A stretch of DNA of 64,000 nt from Capsicum annuum (taxonomy: Eukaryota > Streptophyta > Magnoliopsida > Solanales > Solanaceae): assembly GCF_002878395.1 (NCBI RefSeq), contig NC_061120.1:113897212-113961211 (forward strand). Reading direction: 5' to 3'. The translations under genes were made by a program, and so were the position numbers. Shown here in pieces: positions 25,611-37,699 of the stretch (position 1 is the first letter of the stretch; each line of letters begins with the position of its first letter). Under the pieces are notes generated by a model. It was not told the origin of the DNA. It did no database searches and was given only the letters and a program-made list of their open reading frames with translations.

Positions 25611-26640
25611 ATTCCTTCTCGTAGATCTAATGCTCATAGGAACACTTTTGGAACCTCTATCCCTACCAAAGGACAATCTGGATTGAACATGCCTTGTTTG
25701 TGTAGTGCAGACCCAGTCAGGGTCCTTTCTCCCGATTGTATTACCCCACGCAGTGTTGCACCAATCCTTACTAGTCCTTCATGGTCTTTCCAGGATGATG
25801 ATACTTATTTCCCGAGGCCTCAAGGTGATTTTTCTAGAGAAGAGTTATGCCAGTTTATTCATCTGCTTACTCAATTGGTGGCTTCTTAGTCTCATTAGTC
25901 TAACTGTTTTGGTTCTTTTGCTCCTTCTTCTGAGATTAGTAGGGTTAGCCAGTTCGTGAAGTTAAACCCATCGACTATTATAGTTTCTAAGGTTGAGAAG
26001 GATCCTCAAGGGTTTGTTTATGAAATGGAAAAGATATTCAGTGTGATGCATGCTACTTATTTTAAAGGTGTGGAGTTTGGTACATATAAGTTAAAGGATA
26101 TAAGTTATTAGTGGTATGAGGAGTGGGAGTAGTTGAGAGGTGTTGATGTAGAGTCAGCCGTATGGGGATAGTTTTCGGGTGCCTTCCTTGGTCATTTCCT
26201 TCCTCAGGAGTTGACGAAAGCTAAAGTTGAGGAGTTTGAGAATCTAAATAAATGGAAGATAAGTGTGAAGGAATAAGCCCTAAAATTTCATTAGTTGCCT
26301 CATTATGGTCCAGAATTTGTGTCTATGCAGAGATGTAAAATGAGGAATTTTTTGTTAGGGTTGTTTTGTGACTTGGTATTAGAGTGTAAGGCTACAATGA
26401 TGAATAATGGCATAGATATCTCAAGGCTCGTGCTTTATATGCAGCAAGTAGAGGATGAAAAAAGAGATAGGTAGAGATAGGAGAGAGGTAGAATAAGAAT
26501 TTTAGGTATCAAAAGTATGGTAGAGGTCAGCGAGCAAGTGGGAGAGATAGGAGAAAGTAGAGAAAGTATAGGAATTAGGGAAATTCTACTTCATATTCTC
26601 TGGCTAGTGCCCTTTATCCTATGCCATCTTGTGATCAATG
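25611..26640 (+). pseudogene. Gag remnant, family A copy 2
   Basis: The expected start codon is ATT at 25611-25613, followed by PSRRSNAHRN. Copy 3 keeps ATG at the same place (53678). The capsid region is clear: VEKDPQGFVYEMEKIFSVMHATYFKGVEF (about 25990-26080), KLKDISY.WYEEWE, FLGHFLPQELTKAKVEEFENL, VKE.ALKFH, RCKMRNFLLGLFCDLVLECKA and DISRLVLYMQQVEDEKR (to about 26470), then a basic tail. The zinc knuckle is absent, and the gag tail is fused to the second half of the protease. About six stops interrupt the frame. Confidence 0.9.
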
Positions 26641-27060
26641 TTTTCTTATGTGACCCCTTATGTGGCCATGCATTTTGGATTTGATCCCAAAAGTAATTTT
26701 GATAATTTTTTTGTCTTTACACTAGTGTGTGATTCTGTTGTTTCTGGAAGGATCTAAAGGCATTGTGTGGTATCTAACTTTCTTACAAAGACATCAGTGG
26801 ATTTTGTAGAGCTTAAATCGATAGATTAGATGTCATCTCGGGGATGAATTGACTTTATTCGTACTATGCTTCTGTAAATTGTAGGACCCAAAGGGCCAGT
26901 TTCCAATTTCCTAATGAAATGATAATTGAATGGGAGAGAAATTTCTTAGTGCCAAAAAGGAGGTTTATTTCTTATTTTAGAGCCCAATAGTTGATCTATA
27001 AGGGTGTGTGTGTATAATTTTGTTCAAGTGAAAGATTCAAATTCTAAGGTTCACTCATTG
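26641..27060 (+). pseudogene. Retropepsin remnant lacking its active site, family A copy 2
   Basis: The frame begins inside the protease at FSYVTPYVAMHFGFDP, just after where the catalytic aspartate motif should be. It continues with VVSGRI, TSVDFVELKSID, a degraded ILGMD region, and a linker with GRFISYLKA-like and KVHSLQSIPI segments. A deletion removed the gag zinc knuckle together with the active-site half. It could not function as a protease. Confidence 0.8.
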
Positions 27061-28412
27061 CAATCCATCCCTATTTTTTATGAATTTTCCTGAAGATTTT
27101 CCCAAGTATCTTACTGGTATTATTTTTGATAAGGAATTAGACTTTAGGATTTATCTTCTATTGGATACCCGTCCTATCGCTATTCTTCCTTATATAAGGG
27201 CTCCAACAAAATTAAAAGGTCTAAAGGAGTAGTTAAATGATCTCTTTGATAAAGGATTTATTAGTCCTAGTGTTTTTCCGTGTGGTGCTCCCACACTTTT
27301 TGTATGTAATAAGGATGGATCTCTTCAGATGTGTATAAAATATCATCAATTGAATAAGGAGAAAGTGAAGAATAAGTACCTTCTACCTAATATTGATGAT
27401 CTTTTTGACTAGCTTCAGTATGCTAGATGCTTTTCTAAGATTTACCTTTGCTCGAGTTATCATCAGTTGAAAATTAAGGAGGATGATATTCCTAAGATTG
27501 TTTTTTGTACCTGGTATAGTCACTATAAGTTTATGGTTATGTCATTTGGATTGACTAATGCTCTGACTGCTTATATGTATCTAATGAATTGGGTTTTCAG
27601 GCAGTTTTTGGACTTGTTTGTTATTGTCTTCATTTATGATATTTTCCTATATTCTAAGAGTATGGAGCATTATGCCAGTCACATTTGAATTGTGTTAGAG
27701 ACTCTTAAGGATCAGAGACTATAAACTAAATTTTTTAAGTGTGAGTTTTGGTTTAATATTGTGACTCTCCTTGGGCATGTTGTATCTAGTTAAGGGACGA
27801 AGGTGGATAAACAGAAACTTGAGGCGGTTAAGTAATTGCCTAGACCCATGACTCCAATCAATATTTAGAGTCTCTTAGGATTGGTTGTGTATTATAGGAG
27901 GTTTTAGGACAGTTTATCTTCTATTACTTCTCTGCAGATGGAGTTAACTCAAAAAAAGGTAAAGTTTTTGTGGTCTGATGATTCTGAGGGTAGTTTTGAG
28001 AAGTTCAAGGATAATTTGACCTCTACTCAAGTTTTTACCCTACTTGAGGCTACCGAGGGTTTTGTTGTTTATTATGATGCATCCTATATAAGATTGGGTT
28101 ATGTCTTGATGCATCATGGCAAAGTTGTTGTCTATGCTTCTAGGAAGCTTAAAGATTATAAAAAAAATTATCTAACTTATAATTTACAGTTGGCAGTTGT
28201 GGTTTTTTCTTTGAACATTTGGACCCATTATCTAAATGGGGTGCATGTGGATATCTATTAAGATTATAAGAGCTTATAGTATGTGTTTTCTTAGAAAGAG
28301 TTGAATCTTAGGTAGATGTGTTGGCTTGAGTTCCTAAAAGTCTATTAAATGAGCCTTCACTATCATCCAGGTAAAGCTAATGTTATTACTGATGCTCTTA
28401 GCAGGTTGTCTA
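27061..28412 (+). pseudogene. RT and RNase H remnant, family A copy 2
   Basis: A fairly well preserved Ty3/gypsy RT contains [54 protein letters not shown] (27450-27500) and KFMVMSFGLTNA. The catalytic box reads VFIYDIFLYS, so the first catalytic Asp is Tyr (27635-27637). RNase H is the open piece 27938-28261 (EGFVVYYDAS, LGYVLMHHGKVVVYASRKL, YNLQLAVVVFSL). It ends with YHPGKANVITDALSRLSM at about 28412. Integrase should follow, but an LTR starts at the next base. Confidence 0.92.
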
Positions 28413-30687
28413 TGTAAGATATCCCAGGGTTGGACCCTTAGAAAATTTCTTGGAATCCCATTCTTCGGAACCAATAGGACTCATGGTATGAGCCGTATGA
28501 TGGGGTATGAGTGGTGAAGTCCTATCATAATTTAACCAGTGTTAGTTGGTGCGATGGTTTTGGTCATTGGAACGGATATGACTTAGGGGTGAGTGTCGTA
28601 AAGTTAGGTACAAGTTGTATAGGTGACTCTTAAGGAGGATAATGTTTGATCCTCCTGGTGTTACATTCTTTAAGTGATACAGATCATTGGTAAGGATCAT
28701 ATATTGAGGTTACGACTTGGGTGGATGAGTTGTATACTGAATAATGTCTGATCAATGGTTGAGGCTTGGCTACGATCTGATAGGTATCAACCTTAAGGAA
28801 GGTTACAACTCGTAAGGAGGTCTATCATGACCATGTGTCAGGTTCTTATGGGATTTAAGTAGTTGTATTCTATATATTTCCCTACTTACCCTTATAAGGA
28901 ACCATGACTTCTAATACACTTAGGAGGTTATTTAGCCTATTATTTTATTCTTAAACACTTACAAATTCTTCCTAAACATATCAATATTCTGTCAAGGGCT
29001 TTTGGGACAAAGATCTAGGGTTTTAACTAAGCGATAACTTTAGGGATTTTCTTGGTAAATTCTTTCCATCAATTTTCTTTGTTTAAGGCACGATTCTTTT
29101 CCCTAATTGTAATTTCATTTAATGGCATGGTTACATGGTTTATTTCATGGTTTTTCTCTTGCATGATTATGACTTTAACCTATTGATTTGGGGGTTTTGA
29201 TGTTAAATGCTTGGTTATGATTTCCTATAGTTTTAATTATGTTTTCTATGGATTAATGGTGGTTTTGGACAATGGAATTACAAGGTAATTGTTTAATGGT
29301 AATGTAATTTGGTTTTGGTTATATTATGCCCCCAAGTTGTTTGATAAAATGTTTAGAAAGATATATTCATTGCATTGACTTATTCTAATGGAACTCCTGC
29401 TTGTTTTTGGCTTATATTTGAAACCTTAAATGTCTTTCAATAATTTATAAAGGTTAATGGATAATTGGTTATGATTGTAGAGAACATGGTATTCTCCCAA
29501 GAGGTTTAATATGTCTAATGAAAGGGCACTTAAATATCCCCTTAAACTAAATGGTTTGACTATGGATAATGCTTGCAAGAATGGTGGTATGATGATATCA
29601 TTGGTTTATTAAATAGCCTTGGTTAATAAAAAGATAATTGGATTATTTGGACTTGGTTTTAATTAGCAATTAATGGCGGGAAGTGTAAGCTAAGCCGTGA
29701 AAAGTGTTGGTCCTGTGGGGATCAAAACCAAAAACTCATATTTGCCAATATGAGTCGTCTTCGATGGCCACGTACGAGTGTCATATTTATATTTGAGGGA
29801 TGTACTATTCATCCCAGGGATATTGCCTGGTTGTGTGGCTACATGTACTGGGAAACTTTTAGCAGGGGGATCTGAACCTATATTGCCCGTAGGTGGAAGG
29901 AAGGCTAAGCTACATAACCTAGGTGAAAGTTTTAATGGCATGCTAAACCCGGTCACTTTTCCTAGAACTTATATATATATGTATGGTTGTTTGCATCGGA
30001 TGGTTTTTACATGGATTTGATAACTGTCATTACTTTATCTTTATCTCGAGTTTCATGCTAGTGTTCACCGACTAACCCGTCTACTAGCAGCTATATACCC
30101 ACGCTATGCTGAAACCGGCCGTTCGACTCCTCCTTCATAGTAGTTGATTCGAGGCTAGCTTATTGGACTAAAGTGGTGAGCTTCCATTGTTTTGGAAGGC
30201 ATCATTTCATGTTATATATTTTTATACTTTTTACTTTCTTTCCAGATATTGGTTTTGGCCATGGTTGGGGGCATGTCCCAACTGGATATTTGTATTTTTC
30301 TAGATAGAGGCTTTGTGGTACTTCTAGGGGTTGGTATTGGTGTCGTCTTTGGCAATGGAATAAGCTGGGAGGCTGGCATCATCAGACATAATTAATCACT
30401 GTTCCATCGTATTACATTTTTAGTTTGATTATCATATTATGTTTGATATTTTCTAAATAGTTTGGTATGGAATGGATGGTTAAATTCGTATGGTTAGACT
30501 CGGTTGGTATTTCATGGTTGTGATCCTATCCTATAGTCTTCATAAGAGCATTACACAAACTTGTTATATTCTCTAAATTCAGCTCATCCAAGGCTGTATA
30601 TGGTGGTTGGGTTGGGTTAAGGGGATGGTCCCCGATCCTGGCCGGAAATGGGATGCCCATTACGACAAGACCCCGGTTTGGATTGAC
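28413..30687 (+). mobile_element. 3' LTR of family A copy 2 (about 2.28 kb)
   Basis: It begins TGTAAGATATCCCAGGG (28413) with the 'ttggacccttagaaa' block corresponding to 36100. It continues through the gagtcgta-like motif cluster (28480-28840), the 'caaaaccaaaaactcatatt' block (29720), 'gcagggggatctgaac' (29861), a 'gaaagttttaatggcatgct' block (29927), and the 'ggggatggtcccc' segment at 30620. It ends with a degraded 'ccccggtttggattgac'. No primer-binding site follows. The boundary at the end is approximate. Confidence 0.8.
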
Positions 30688-30689
30688 TG

Positions 30690-31264
30690 CTTTTGGATTG
30701 ATTTTATTATATATGAATTTGTGCATATGGTTTTTAAATGCTTTTAGATTGATTTAATAATTGCACTATTTTATCCCTTCCCTAAGTTACATGTTAGTGC
30801 TTACCTCGCAAATTGTCCTCGAACACGATATCATTTTATGATGTAAGTCCTAGGGGTTCGTCGGTTATATTGGGTAGAGTTAGGTGATTCTGATTCATTG
30901 GTTTTCTTAAATGGAAGTGGTGAGCCACCATCTTCTGGAAGCACAGACATTTCACTACTTTCTTTATTACTATTGAAATCCCATTGGTTTCTTTTTATAT
31001 TGTGGATTCCGATTTTGGCCGAGGTTGGGGAAATTTCCCGACCAAACTTGGTATTTCAATTTTGAGGCTTTTTTTGGAAAAAGTGTTGGTGGTTATTGCT
31101 TATTGATTCTTAGATCCTATTGAGTTGTCTATCTCCATATGTTTTTTGGGTTGCTTAAGCTATTATATTATATTATGTTCTTGTTGGCTAGGCTAAGGGG
31201 GTGGTTTCTAGCTCTCGGTATGCTTGAGATACTCGTCACGACTAGGACCGGGGTCGGGTCATGA
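30690..31264 (+). mobile_element. Extra 3'-LTR fragment of family A, same orientation
   Basis: A second copy of the LTR end region follows at once. The 'gtggtgagccaccat...ctggaagca' block (30918-30945), 'ttttggccgaggttgggg' (31012) and 'gaggctttttttgg' (31062) repeat the blocks at 30175-30320. It ends with 'gaccggggtcgggtcatga' at 31264. It is divergent from the first copy. It may be a remnant of an older LTR into which copy 2 inserted, or a partial tandem duplication. Confidence 0.7.
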
Positions 31265-32200
31265 GAAGAACCTTCTAACAACAGTAAAATCTGCCTCAAT
31301 CTAGCTTCTAGTAAAATCCCCCTTGTCCACCTTCAGGGCCTCCTTTTCTGCCCTGCTACTCACCATCCCATCTATCTTCCTCTTCTTTCTCTTTAAAAGA
31401 ATGGTGTTCTTATAAAGAGAGGGTGAAAGGTAATTTACATCACCATCACTATCTCATTTTGCTCCTTTGGTACCCTAACCCTCTTGCACGAGAATGATAA
31501 AAACTCAAGGATGAAGGGACCCTTCTTAGTGCATTCTTAGCAATACTTCTGCTCTTATCATAATTTAGATCCCTACATTCAGTTAAATGACTCTAGTAAT
31601 GTAAGGCACCATTAGAGATCGAGAATAAATCACATCGTTGGTGTTTTTCGATGGACTATTCCATTGGTTCAGTAGGTTCAACTACTTCTTACCATCTATT
31701 GAAAAGTAAGAACTGGTAACACCCATAGTGGAAGACCAGTGGACCTCATCCTTAAACTCCTCCACAAGAATAGTGTGCCACAGGAATACCTTGTTCATCT
31801 CCTAGGACATATACATGTATTTTATATTAGAGATATAGGTCTCCCCAAACACCTTATTAAGGTTGTGAAATTCAATCAAGACATCTACTCATAGAATACC
31901 GATGGTGGGGTCAGAGTAGTTCCATAGCACGGTAGGAAGTATAGCATAGAACTCCCTCATCCAACTTGAGACTCTATGAGGGGAGCTACCACAAGTTCTC
32001 CCCAACTGAAATCCTCTGCTAGTTTTAAAATATTGGCGTTTGATTTCTACGCTCCTCATATTGAAGCCACGCTCATAGAAAATCCCCATCTGCTGGTCCT
32101 CACGATATCAAACCTAACTAGCTTTATTGAGAAATATTTCATAGACGGGGGTATTATCTTGGTGTCTATCCATTTGAAAATGATTGACTTGTAATTATGG
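31265..32200 (-). pseudogene. 'Putative plant transposon protein'-type fragment, minus strand
   Basis: On the minus strand, from about 32170 leftward, the translation resembles the N-terminal half of the same kind of protein as at 1-1480. A 66-codon piece (31889-32089) with ERGFNMRSVEIKRQ and VSSWMREFYAILPT is followed, past a stop, by LIEFHNLNKVFGE, NIKYMYMS, NKVFLWHTILVEEF and VHWSSTMGVTSSYFSIDGKK. It ends in a Lys/Glu-rich tail near 31290-31400. Family assignment is by recognition of the VREFYA-type core only. It abuts a family A LTR fragment on its right-reading side. Confidence 0.5.
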
Positions 32201-33364
32201 ATGAGAAAGCTCATTGGAAATCATCGAGAGACATAAAAGGACTAAAACAAGAAGTTCAAAATTTCTCAGCATTTAGCTGAAGGATACTATTTTTATCCTT
32301 CTGCAATGACCGAAAGCATGTCTCTATAATAATGTTGCTATAGTATGATTTGGTCCAATATAGCAGTGTCGCTACATCAACATGGCCTCTATAGTGACAT
32401 TTCTCATCTCCGGCACTCAAGAGGTGCAAAATCTGTTGCCCATTAACTCGAATTCACTAGTTTCTAGTTATGAACTTAAAAGTCAATGTTCCAAAAGTAT
32501 TCTAAAACCAATTTACACCAAAATTCAGGCTTGATAAGTCCTAAATAATGCATAAATTATTGTTCAAACCCAAAAAGGACCCTTTACATTCTTTTCTATT
32601 TTGACTTATTTTATCTCTTAAATTTTGTGTTTCTTATCCTCAATACACAATAGAAGAATTATGAATTTAAGATAGGAAACCATTCTTTGAAATTTGATTT
32701 AGCCATGCCCTAAAAATCTAATTTTAAAACTCAACTCAAACCTCTTATTATTGAACACAAATCTAGCCTAATGCATGTAATTTTGCGTATAATGAATCTA
32801 TAAAGAGTAAAGAGTTGAATGTTCCTTTTTTATCAAAATGAGAGTTAATGAATTGGGGGAGAGGGAGAGTGATTTTTAAGTAGAAATGAGAAAAGTAGGA
32901 AATAAACCCATTTCTCCCTTTTTAAAATTCTTTGGGCCACTGCAGCATCATGCAGTACTTTAACGACATTGCTACAATTAGATAAATGTCATTATAGTAG
33001 GGTCGTACCTTGAGTTCCAAAAGGTGGGCTCAAAAACCCTATCCTGTGTTTGTAATTTAATGAGTTTTTTGGGTATCTCAATCAGTCGATGAATAAGTTT
33101 TATATTTTGCATCGTCCATTTCTAACAACAGAGGACCTCTTCCTATTAGATCAATGATAGGGTTTTGATAAAATATGTTTAATGAAAAGGGTTTACGCAT
33201 TTGTAATTCTATAATTTTGTAAGTATTTAATTCATGGTTAGGATATAGGTTTTGATAATTAGTTACTTATGATCTCGCATAGAGTGATCAATTTAAGAAT
33301 CTAGTCTCAAATGGTTCTATCTTCTTGATAGTTCGAGGATGAACGTTGCATAATTTTTATCTGT
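32201..33364. other. Unresolved AT-rich DNA, probably the 3' end of an LTR element
   Basis: I see no coding segment. Short CTATAG-containing motifs occur at about 32340-32400 and 32985-32998. Near 33335 the 'agttcgaggatgaacgttg' segment resembles the one found just before LTRs in chromovirus-like elements (compare 12949 and 61360). Elsewhere I see nothing I can name. Confidence 0.3.
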
Positions 33365-36084
33365 TTTAATGACCAAATATGTCGTTACTAGGAAATACCT
33401 CTATATTAGTGGGAAATGTAGATATTATAAGAATTTTATTAGTAAATTCATATGGTCCACATGTATTGAAATTTTAAAATTAAAGGAATTTAGGTCGGAC
33501 TTATGTCAGCCCACTATAGCGATGATGCTATAGTAGTATGCATACCACTATAGAAATATCGCACAAACCAAAATACCTTCTTAAGAAGACTTTATTTCTT
33601 TTCTTTATTTGAGATGAAATAAATAATGTCAGAGGCTCCAAAACCCCTTAGGGTTGCGTCCAATGTCTTAGAACCATGGAATAGTGCAGAACGAGATGCG
33701 AATCGGTGCAAATCTATGGATTTTAAGAATTAACATATCTCTTATATTGGGAAGGTTGGAATTCACATTCATTCATTCTTTCTATCACTAGTCGGCATCC
33801 AAGTAAGATAAGGTTAGATGAATAACATAGACCTAGGATAAAAAATAAGAATTTAACTTAGATGGATAGGAGTTTCCATGTCTAGGCCTTTGTCCACAAA
33901 GCTAGGATGGCTAAAATTATCTAAGGCTTGGGTAACATACAACTATGGGAAAATCCTATACCTTATTATGTTATGTTATGCTTATGTTAAAATTTTGATA
34001 GTTTACCCTTATATGAACAATATTTAGAGTAGTGGGAAGTAGGAATTACTAGCTAATGATTAAATAATCAGTCAAGTGATACTACCAGGTAGGGTATGGG
34101 TGATTTTTTGAATAATCAAAAATGGTAATCCTAATTGTGTTTCAGAATAAAACTCTAGGTAGGTGATATAATTAAGGCTCTATATGATAGCATAGGTGAT
34201 TGTATTGTTGTTTAATTTAAATTGGGATATATGTACATATTATCTACAATATAGTGTATCTAGTTAGCACGTGTTGTTTGTTATGGTCAATACAAATGAT
34301 TTAACGTTATTGTTTGATTTGTCTTAAGTTATTGTTTAATGAAGGTTGTTTCTATTATTGGAGCATCTCCATGGTTTTTTTTTGAAACAAGGTTGGCAGA
34401 TACTTATGCATGTAGTCTTAGTATATGTTTGCAATTTTTCCCTCGTAGGTCATGTATAGAGGGTTGATACATCACCCAAAGCATTAATTTATGAAGGGAG
34501 AGGAGAGTGGTTGACGGCTGTACGAGTGAGTTGGGAAATTCATTTATAATCTTGATATAATTATAATTCTTATTGCTAGTCTAATGGTTTGTTGTCTTAG
34601 GTATTCTAAGAGTCAGGCTTATTTATTTGGTCATGGTTGACTTAACTTAATCATCTCTTGACTTTTTTTGACATAGCTCAACTGAAATTGATTTAGTAAT
34701 AGTATGTTGATTTATGGATTGTAACCCTATCTTCTTAATTGATACAAGTTGTGCTATTTGTTTGTTGGTTGACCATGTATTCAGTTGTGGTAATATATTT
34801 ATGTTAAGTGTTGACTGATTAAAATTTGGCTAGTGATTGTTACTGGGTATTGAAATATTATATTACCACGGGTAAGGGAAATGGACTATGAGGTTAAAAT
34901 GGATTACGGAGTTCTATATTTATGGAATAGGGAGAAGGATCGGTGTAGGTTATGGACAATTCCTATCAAATGTTCAGGGATCCTGGTACATAGGTCATAT
35001 GTATGAATGGGCCTCTTCCATGTATGCTAAGTGACTTATTAAGTTCTTTGCTAAGGTCTAAGATTTTCCCCTTCTTGTTGCTATCTCTTAGAAGTTATGT
35101 TCACCCTCAGTGTAAGGCAAAGCTCTAGTGGTCTGATGTGGAAGAGTAAAAAAATAAAGAGTGAGGTTTTGGAATTCATAATTGAAAGTTAATAAAATGG
35201 TGGAAGGGAGTGTTTTGGGGTTGTTAAAGGAGTCTAAAAGAATGCATGTTTTCTCTTAATAATTATGTTATATTTGTATAATCCGAATTGGGTCAATCGA
35301 TAAAGCGTACCAGTATGTGTGATTTATACTGATGCTACTCTTTAGATAAACTTTTTGGGGTACAGTATTTTACAAGAATCAGTGTTTGTTGCATGACTAT
35401 TGAGTAGCGATCCTTCAGTAGCTCTCACTTCCCTCATTCATGGCAGAAGTTGAATATAATTTTGTTTCCCTTTAACAACTTTTGTACTTGTTTAGACTAG
35501 ATCCTATGGTAGTTATAATTCCATATTATTTTTAAAGTGTCTTTTGTAATAAATTTAGTTTAATTATCTAGTAAAAAACCTATTCTTGATATATTAAACC
35601 AATGGAAAGGGTTCTCCTATCGAGATGGATTAGAATAGAGCCCTCATAATTTGATAGCTTGCGTTGTGACAGAGAGCCAGTGTCTAATTGGGACAGGCAT
35701 GGATGGTCAAGTGTGATAGTTTAAAAAGAAGTTTTACGAAGTTAGGTATTTGATCAGGAACGTGAATGAGAGTTGTGAATAGATAAGAAGAGTAATTACA
35801 TATAGGTGTACTTTCTATGTTGGGTAAGTGTAGTTGGGTGAAAGAGTTAACGATGTATGTACCTAAGTAGGTGTATGATACTATAAAAAATATCCTAAGA
35901 TTGTATGTGGAAACAAAATTGTGATTGCTTTTGAGAAATACTTGTGTTGATTGGCTATATTATATTTTCATACATTTGGTGTGGTGGAGGGGGGATGATG
36001 GAGATGTTGATGTTCTTTCTAAAATCATGATATTTATGATGCTTTTTATTTTGATATGACACTATGATTATGTAGATAAGTAAA
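33365..36084 (+). mobile_element. Possible LTR of an unidentified gypsy family, interrupted by family A copy 3
   Basis: The segment follows the ttcgaggatgaacg signature and opens 'ttttaatgaccaaatatgtcg', which resembles Solanaceae LTR starts of the TGTAACGACC kind. It contains CTATAG-rich DNA (33497-33550) and no clear protein. Its right end is fixed only by the family A LTR start at 36085. With no second copy or primer-binding site seen, this is a weak call. Confidence 0.3.
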
Positions 36085-37694
36085 TGAAACTCCCCGTATT
36101 TTGGCCCTTAAAAATTTCTTGAACTTTGAGCTTACTGCCTTGGTTACAACTTCACCCATGAGTCGTAGGATGTATTGACGGGCCAGGTGGCCATAGTTAT
36201 AAGATGTCCAGTGGATGGTGTTTGAACTTTTTTTCTTAGTATGACTTAGGGAAACAAGTCATAAAGACTCGTGATGAGTTGATAGGAGGAGTCTTAACCA
36301 AATCATGTAAGTTTGTAGCATGATATTGTTCTGACTACGAGTGGCTCACTATGAGTCATAGGATAAAATCGTAGGATGTCAAGTGTTTAATCCATTTGGG
36401 TTCCATGTTGACTATGAATGGAACCTCCGAATCCTAGGGTCTCATTACGAATGGGTTGGTCAGTAATGTATGGGGTTCCTAGTCATTATATTGGTTACGA
36501 CTCCTGGTGTCAAGTCGTAAAGTGTGGTTACAAGTCAATGGTTCACTCATAATCAAAGACGACCCTTTTTCCAGTTTTTAAGTTCAGGGAATTCTTGACA
36601 TTTCCCATTTTCCCCAACTTGAAATCCATGTCTTATAACACATTTAGGGCATCATTAACCCTAAAAAATCAAATCACTTCTCAAAACACTCTCAAATCCT
36701 CAAGGTCAAGGACACTTACGGTTTTCAAGAGGTTAAGCAATTAGGGTTTTCAAGTGTGATTTCTCTCTGTACATCTTGTTATTTTGGGCATGTCACTTTT
36801 CCTTCATTGATAATTTTGTAAAAGCATGTGATTTAAAGTATTGTTCATGAGATATTGATGTTGGTTTTTGAACTATGGGTTGAGGATTTTTAATATAAAT
36901 TGCTTTAATGCCTTTTCCATGATATTTATGAAACTATTGCCTTAAATTAATGATTGGTTAATGCACTAGGATGCATGTGAATGGTTGATAGAAATTGGGT
37001 ACAAAGGAATCCTCGAATTTAATATTTGGAATGAAAATTGGTAATAAGCCAACCCACTTGTATAATTGATGTCTGTTTTTTGAAACTAATGTATGGACTA
37101 AATGGTTAACTAGTTAAGGATGGTTTTGAAAACCTCATGGGGTACACGGGAATCCCCCATGTGATCTTTATAATGAAAACCTTACGGGGTACTTTGGAAT
37201 CCCCTAAGTGATTTTATTAGTGGAGTCTGTGGGGTACTTAAGAACCCCCTAAGTGTTAGATTAATGACATTTCTTGCAAGCTACAGTCGGTATGATGATA
37301 CTACTTAATAATGCCTTAATTATTGACTCCTATAATTGGTGGTTTTGATATGTGTTAAATATTTTAATTGGGTAATAAAGGGGGTTGTGATAGCTAGTCA
37401 TGAAGGTGTGAGTCCAAAGGAAGAACACTGGAAACTCGTGTTTGCAGACATGAGGATTGGTTTTGATTACCAGGCTCTTGTGGGGTACAACGGAAACACC
37501 TGAGTGCACATACGTACATGTGTATCATATATGGTTAAGGGTATAAGGGAATCCCCAGCCACCTATGGTATCTCCAATTCATGCGGCTAACATATAGTAG
37601 GGCCCATCCATGAGGTAACACTAGACCCATATAGCCCATGGATGGATATAAGATGATAAAGCAATACAGGCCAAGTTATATTTTGTAAAGTGTA
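36085..37694 (+). mobile_element. 5' LTR of family A copy 3, first part
   Basis: It starts TGAAACTCCCCGTATTTTGG. It carries the gagtcgta-like motif cluster (36150-36560), three short-spaced 'ggggtac...ggaatcccc' modules (37138-37255), and the 'gaacactggaaactcgtgtt' block (37424). It is colinear with the 3' LTR at 61393. It breaks off at 'ttttgtaaagtgta', where the LINE begins, and resumes at 47513. Confidence 0.9.
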
Positions 37695-37699
37695 ATCAT

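Noticed and set aside
35290..35480. Possible copia RNase H, from scraps such as IYTDAT and AEVEYN
   Set aside because: The pieces lie in different frames and no supporting motifs are found around them.
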